Assembly (NCBI RefSeq): GCF_010646885.2
Contig: NZ_CP050700.1
Coordinates: 5,338,001-5,402,000, forward strand
Direction: 5' to 3'
DNA length: 64,000 nt
DNA from: Desulfopila sp. IMCC35008
Lineage (GTDB): Bacteria; Desulfobacterota; Desulfobulbia; Desulfobulbales; Desulfocapsaceae
Below, one piece after another: positions 60,706-64,000 of the stretch; positions within the stretch are counted from its first letter, which is position 1, and the number at the start of each line of letters is the position of its first letter. The notes under the pieces were generated by a model. It did no database searches. It was not told where the DNA came from and was given only the letters and a program-made list of their open reading frames with translations. Both the position numbers and the translations under genes were made by a program.

Positions 60706-60719
60706 ACCGAGCGCTCGGT
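60706..60719. promoter_or_regulatory. Perfect TetR-type operator palindrome
   Basis: ACCGAGCGCTCGGT is a perfect 14-nt palindrome just downstream of the promoter elements of the acyl-CoA synthetase gene. Its position suits a repressor released by acyl-CoA, as with FadR/PsrA-like TetR proteins; the regulator gene is not in the window. Confidence 0.75.
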
Positions 60720-60855
60720 ACTAATAGTTATTCATTGTAGTTTGTCACAAGGAAAAAGGCCTTGAATATGTTCTGTCATACAATCGGAATTGAACGTGCA
60801 GAGCACCTGGCCCTGGTATTCATCTTTTAATTTTTACGAAATGCAAGGAGTCATT

Positions 60856-62619
60856 ATGGGTATGGAAAGTCTGTACAAGGAAGTAATGGATCTCAACTTG
60901 ATGGATGACAATGACCAGAAAGAGGCTGCAGCCAAGGCTTTTTTTGACAAATTGAACAAGATGGAACTTCCCGAGACCTTTAACTGGGCAGAGGAAATTT
61001 TCGAGGGCCTGCACGTCAAAGAGCGTCCGGACCATACCGCCCTGATCTGGGCCGATATCCATACCGAGGACAGCCAGTCCTTCACTTACAAAGAGTTTGC
61101 CGACCGGGGAAACCAGTGCCTGAGCAAGATCAATAAGGCCGGGGTCAAGATGGGCGGCAACATGTACATGATGACTCCCATCGTGCCCGAGACCTGGTTT
61201 GCCAGTTACGCCTGTGTCAAAGGCGGTATCATCACCGTCCCGACCGCAACCACCATGACGGTTCGCGAACTGAAATTCCGTTTTGAAACGTACCCGCCTG
61301 ACTGTATACTGGCAGCGGAAACCTTTACCGACGATATGGACGAAGCCCTGAAACAGACAGGACATACCCCGAAAATCAAAATTGTTCTCGGTGAAAAAGA
61401 AGGTTGGGTCAGCTATAAGCAGCTTAATGACGAACCTACCCTGGTTCCGGCAGCCAAGACAGGTTCCAAAGACCTGCTGTTCTGCTTCTTCACCTCCGGC
61501 ACCACCGGCCTGCCAAAGCGTGTCGGCCATACCGCCACCTCCTACCCACTCGGCCATCTTTCCACCGCTGTCATGGTCGGTATCCGTCCCGACGACGTTC
61601 ATCACAACCTGAGTGCTCCTGGCTGGGCCAAATGGGCCTGGTCGAGCTTTTTCGCACCGCTTAATGTCGGTGCCACCGTGGCCGGCTTTAACTTCACCGC
61701 TCTCGATGGCGACAAATATCTGACCGCCGCCGCCAAACACAAAGTATCTACTTTCTGTGCACCGCCTACCGCCTGGAGACTGTTTATCAACATGGACATC
61801 TCCAAATATGACCTCTCCAATCTGCGCCAGTCCATTGGTGCCGGGGAACCGTTGAACCCGGAGGTCATCTCCAAATGGAAGGAGCTAACAGGAACAGAAA
61901 TCCGCGACTTTTACGGCCAGACTGAATCCACCGCCATGATCGGCAATCCGCCGTGGATGGCCGGCAAGATGCGCAGTGGTTCTTTCGGACGCCCGTCGTT
62001 CATGTATGATGTGACCCTGGCCGACGACGAAGGTAACGAGATTACAGAACCGGACGAGGTAGGTCATATCGTGGTCCGCACCGACCGCTGGAGAAGTCTT
62101 GGACTCTTCACCGAGTATATCGGTAACCCGGAGAAAATGGCAGGCGTCTTTATCGACAACTTCTACTACACGGGTGATCGCGCCTCCATCGACGCGGACG
62201 GTTACTGGTGGTTTGTCGGCAGAAGCGACGATGTCATCAAGTCCTCCGATTTCCGTATCGGTCCGTTCGAGGTGGAAAGCGCCCTTATCGAACATGAATC
62301 TGTCGGTGAATCCGCTGTTGTCGGTGTTCCCGATCCGAAACGGCACCAGCTGGTCAAAGCCTTTGTTATCTTAAAAGAAGGATATGAGCCGAGTAAAGAA
62401 CTGGCACTCGAACTATTTCAACACACCATCGACATCCTGGCCAAGTTCAAGATCCCGCGCATCATCGAGTTCGTGCCGGAGCTGCCCAAAACCCTTTCCG
62501 GCAAGATCCGGCGTGTCGAACTGCGGGATAACGAGACAGATCGTAAAGGCGAGGCAAAGGCCGGCGATAGAAAAGAATTCTTTTACTGGGATTTCCCGGA
62601 GCTGAGTTCAAAAAAATAG
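60856..62619 (+). CDS. Acyl-CoA synthetase (AMP-forming), medium-chain ACSM-like
   Basis: A 587-aa adenylating enzyme that activates a carboxylic acid with ATP and CoA. Motifs: P-loop FTSGTTGLPKRVGHT, FYGQTEST, YYTGDRA, WWFVGRSDDVIKSSDFRIGPFEVES in parts, and the C-terminal Lys in LPKTLSGKIRR. Overall it resembles medium-chain (ACSM-type) synthetases more than FadD or acetyl-CoA synthetase. ATG 60856 has AAGGAG 5 nt upstream; the frame upstream to 60790 is leader. It is divergent from the beta-oxidation operon and shares its TetR-type operator region. Confidence 0.93.
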   Translation: MGMESLYKEVMDLNLMDDNDQKEAAAKAFFDKLNKMELPETFNWAEEIFEGLHVKERPDHTALIWADIHTEDSQSFTYKEFADRGNQCLSKINKAGVKMGGNMYMMTPIVPETWFASYACVKGGIITVPTATTMTVRELKFRFETYPPDCILAAETFTDDMDEALKQTGHTPKIKIVLGEKEGWVSYKQLNDEPTLVPAAKTGSKDLLFCFFTSGTTGLPKRVGHTATSYPLGHLSTAVMVGIRPDDVHHNLSAPGWAKWAWSSFFAPLNVGATVAGFNFTALDGDKYLTAAAKHKVSTFCAPPTAWRLFINMDISKYDLSNLRQSIGAGEPLNPEVISKWKELTGTEIRDFYGQTESTAMIGNPPWMAGKMRSGSFGRPSFMYDVTLADDEGNEITEPDEVGHIVVRTDRWRSLGLFTEYIGNPEKMAGVFIDNFYYTGDRASIDADGYWWFVGRSDDVIKSSDFRIGPFEVESALIEHESVGESAVVGVPDPKRHQLVKAFVILKEGYEPSKELALELFQHTIDILAKFKIPRIIEFVPELPKTLSGKIRRVELRDNETDRKGEAKAGDRKEFFYWDFPELSSKK

Positions 62620-62630
62620 TAATCTGACCA

Positions 62631-62666
62631 TACTCTTTCACAAACCGCTCGATCTGTGAAAGAGTA
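62631..62666 (+). terminator. Hairpin after the acyl-CoA synthetase gene
   Basis: TACTCTTTCACA (62631-62642) and TGTGAAAGAGTA (62655-62666) form a perfect 12-bp stem with a 12-nt loop. The bases after it are not T-rich, so it may be a processing or stability element instead of a terminator. Confidence 0.55.
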
Positions 62667-62687
62667 TAATAAGAAAAGTACAACGGT

Positions 62688-62760
62688 CCTGCACCCGGTC
62701 CGCAATGCAATGCGGCCCTGTCTTCCCCGTCCACTGGAACACTCCTCCGCCGGGTGCAGG
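62688..62760 (+). promoter_or_regulatory. Nested stem structure before the second acyl-CoA dehydrogenase
   Basis: CCTGCACCCGG (62688-62698) pairs with CCGGGTGCAGG (62750-62760). Inside, CCGCA-atgcaa-TGCGG (62700-62715) forms a second stem. It ends 34 nt before the ACD ATG and may tune its expression relative to the synthetase. Confidence 0.5.
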
Positions 62761-62794
62761 ATTTCTTCACCCCCAATAAACCGGAGTTGACATT

Positions 62795-63940
62795 ATGCAA
62801 TTCGAACTGACCGAAGAACAAAGCCTCATCAGGGATATGGTTCGTGATTTTGCCGAAAACGAGATTGCGCCCTCAGCGAAAGAGAGGGATGAGGAGGAGC
62901 GTTTTGATCGCACCCTGATGTTTGATAAACTCGCAGAGCTCGGCCTTACCGGCATTGTATTCCCCGAGGAATACGGCGGTGCAGGAGCGGATTACATCAG
63001 CTACGCTATCGCCGTTGAAGAACTCTCACGGGTCTGCGCCTCCACCGGTGTCACTCTCTCGGCTCATCTCTCGTTAGCAACCAACCCGATTTATCTCTTC
63101 GGCAATGAGGAACAGAAACAAAAATTCCTGGTTCCCATGGCCAAAGGCGAAAAGATGGGTGGATTCGGTCTTACCGAACCGTCTGCCGGCTCGGATGCGG
63201 GTGGTACCAAGACAACCGCCGTCCTCGACGGAGACGAATGGGTACTCAACGGTACCAAGATTTTCATCACCAACGCCGGTTATGCCGAAGTATATGTGGT
63301 CATGGCCCGCACCGACAAGGACGCCAGGAAACATCACGGTATCAGCGCCTTTATCGTTGAAAAGGACACCCCGGGGTTTACCTTCGGCAAAAAAGAAGAA
63401 AAACTCGGTATCCGCTCCTCACCTACCATGGAGCTGGTCTTCGAGAACTGCCGGATTCCCGCCGGTAATTTGCTCGGCAAGGAGGGTGAGGGATTCAAAG
63501 TAGCCATGAAGACACTTGACGGCGGTCGCATTGGCATCGCCTCACAGGCTCTCGGTATCGCCCAGGGGGCGCTGGAACAGGCGGTCAATTACGCCAAGGA
63601 ACGCAAACAGTTCGACCGCCCTATCGCAAGTTTCCAGGGTATCATGTTCCAGTTGGCCGATATGGCCTGCCTGGTTGAGGCTGCCCGGCTGCTTGTTTAC
63701 CAGGCAGCATACAAGGCGAGCAACAATCAATCCTACACCCAGGCGTCGGCCATGGCCAAACTGGTGGCCAGCGAGACGGCGATGAAGGTTACCACCCAGG
63801 CGGTCCAGGTGCTGGGGGGCTACGGGTATACCCGTGAGTTCCCGGTGGAGCGGATGATGCGCGACGCCAAGATCACCGAAATTTATGAAGGAACCAGCGA
63901 GATACAGCGATTGGTTATCGGCACCAACTTGTGCCGGTAG
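62795..63940 (+). CDS. Acyl-CoA dehydrogenase, short-chain (butyryl-CoA) type
   Basis: A 381-aa FAD enzyme of the same family as the one at 54.2 kb but clearly a different gene. It has GFGLTEPSAGSDAGGTKTTA, WVLNGTKIFITNAGYAEVYVVMART and catalytic Glu365 in YEGTSEIQRL. Its sequence is close to short-chain enzymes. It follows the synthetase gene with a 175-nt structured gap. Together with the divergent operon this gives two dehydrogenases for one beta-oxidation set, possibly for different chain lengths. Confidence 0.94.
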   Translation: MQFELTEEQSLIRDMVRDFAENEIAPSAKERDEEERFDRTLMFDKLAELGLTGIVFPEEYGGAGADYISYAIAVEELSRVCASTGVTLSAHLSLATNPIYLFGNEEQKQKFLVPMAKGEKMGGFGLTEPSAGSDAGGTKTTAVLDGDEWVLNGTKIFITNAGYAEVYVVMARTDKDARKHHGISAFIVEKDTPGFTFGKKEEKLGIRSSPTMELVFENCRIPAGNLLGKEGEGFKVAMKTLDGGRIGIASQALGIAQGALEQAVNYAKERKQFDRPIASFQGIMFQLADMACLVEAARLLVYQAAYKASNNQSYTQASAMAKLVASETAMKVTTQAVQVLGGYGYTREFPVERMMRDAKITEIYEGTSEIQRLVIGTNLCR

Positions 63941-63957
63941 CCATCACCCAGCTCGAT

Positions 63958-63981
63958 GGGGCCAGGCTTAAGCCTGGCCCC
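63958..63981. repeat. REP-like palindrome with compensated arms
   Basis: Arms GGGGCCAGGCTT and AAGCCTGGCCCC: relative to the common copy, T5 became C and its partner A became G, so the pairing is kept. It lies 18 nt past the ACD stop. Confidence 0.88.
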
Positions 63982-64000
63982 GGAAGGTACTGGTCATCAC

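Noticed and set aside
60820..61740. A 306-codon open frame antisense to the acyl-CoA synthetase
   Set aside because: It is opposite intact AMP-binding motifs and shows no family features of its own.

Overview
The window looks like the chromosome of a Gram-negative, anaerobic, sulfate-reducer-like member of Desulfobacterota. I infer this from the mix of TRAP transport, sigma-54 regulation, CoA-based acid catabolism, a two-subunit pyruvate carboxylase, a LUD-domain protein, a glycyl-radical-type activase and nickel-uptake accessory proteins. No rRNA or tRNA gene, CRISPR array, prophage or intact transposase gene was seen. The lineage is a family-level inference only; no marker gene in the window fixes it.

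Layout. 1-2.7 kb: a U32/RlhA-type protein (cut by the window edge), a LUD protein and a DsrE-like protein, all on the minus strand. 2.8-11.9 kb: an acid-catabolism module with an SDR dehydrogenase and thiolase (minus), a divergent CoA-transferase (plus), a PAS/AAA+/Fis sigma-54 activator, and a three-gene TRAP transporter. Good -24/-12 promoters lie on both sides of the divergent gap. 12.5-23.7 kb: housekeeping genes, including a beta-CASP nuclease, a Trm5-like methyltransferase, a cold-shock protein, ilvBN with a leader peptide and attenuator, an iron ADH, a hybrid kinase, a flavoprotein and thiD. 23.9-37.5 kb: a mixed region with an orphan radical-SAM activase, minCDE, dockerin-bearing secreted proteins, several broken genes, two nickel-accessory genes behind NikR-like half-sites, a K+ channel, and a lipoprotein gene split by a small hairpin element. 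37.8-53.6 kb: a large hybrid kinase, pyruvate carboxylase A and B, a polytopic membrane protein, an AMACR-like CoA-transferase family enzyme, pyruvate kinase, a MetY-like sulfhydrylase, and tdh-kbl. 53.5-64 kb: a seven-gene minus-strand beta-oxidation operon facing a divergent acyl-CoA synthetase and acyl-CoA dehydrogenase.

How it works together. Two acyl-CoA systems are visible. The left one would import a short-chain organic acid by TRAP, load CoA by transfer, oxidise the 3-hydroxyacyl-CoA and split the ketoacyl-CoA. It is probably switched on by the sigma-54 activator. The right one activates a carboxylic acid with ATP and runs a full beta-oxidation spiral, with three unexpected companions: an M24 metallohydrolase, a Cys-rich DUF6125-like protein and a transglutaminase-like protein. 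A TetR-type palindrome, ACCGAGCGCTCGGT, lies in both divergent promoters there. Near-copies precede the membrane-protein gene 15 kb away, so these loci probably form one regulon.

Two dispersed repeat families stand out: a 24-nt REP-like palindrome (nine copies or remnants) and a small element with CCATYCTGAAACT and AATGCTGAGTTT blocks. One copy of the second split a lipoprotein gene and left a GATATT target duplication.
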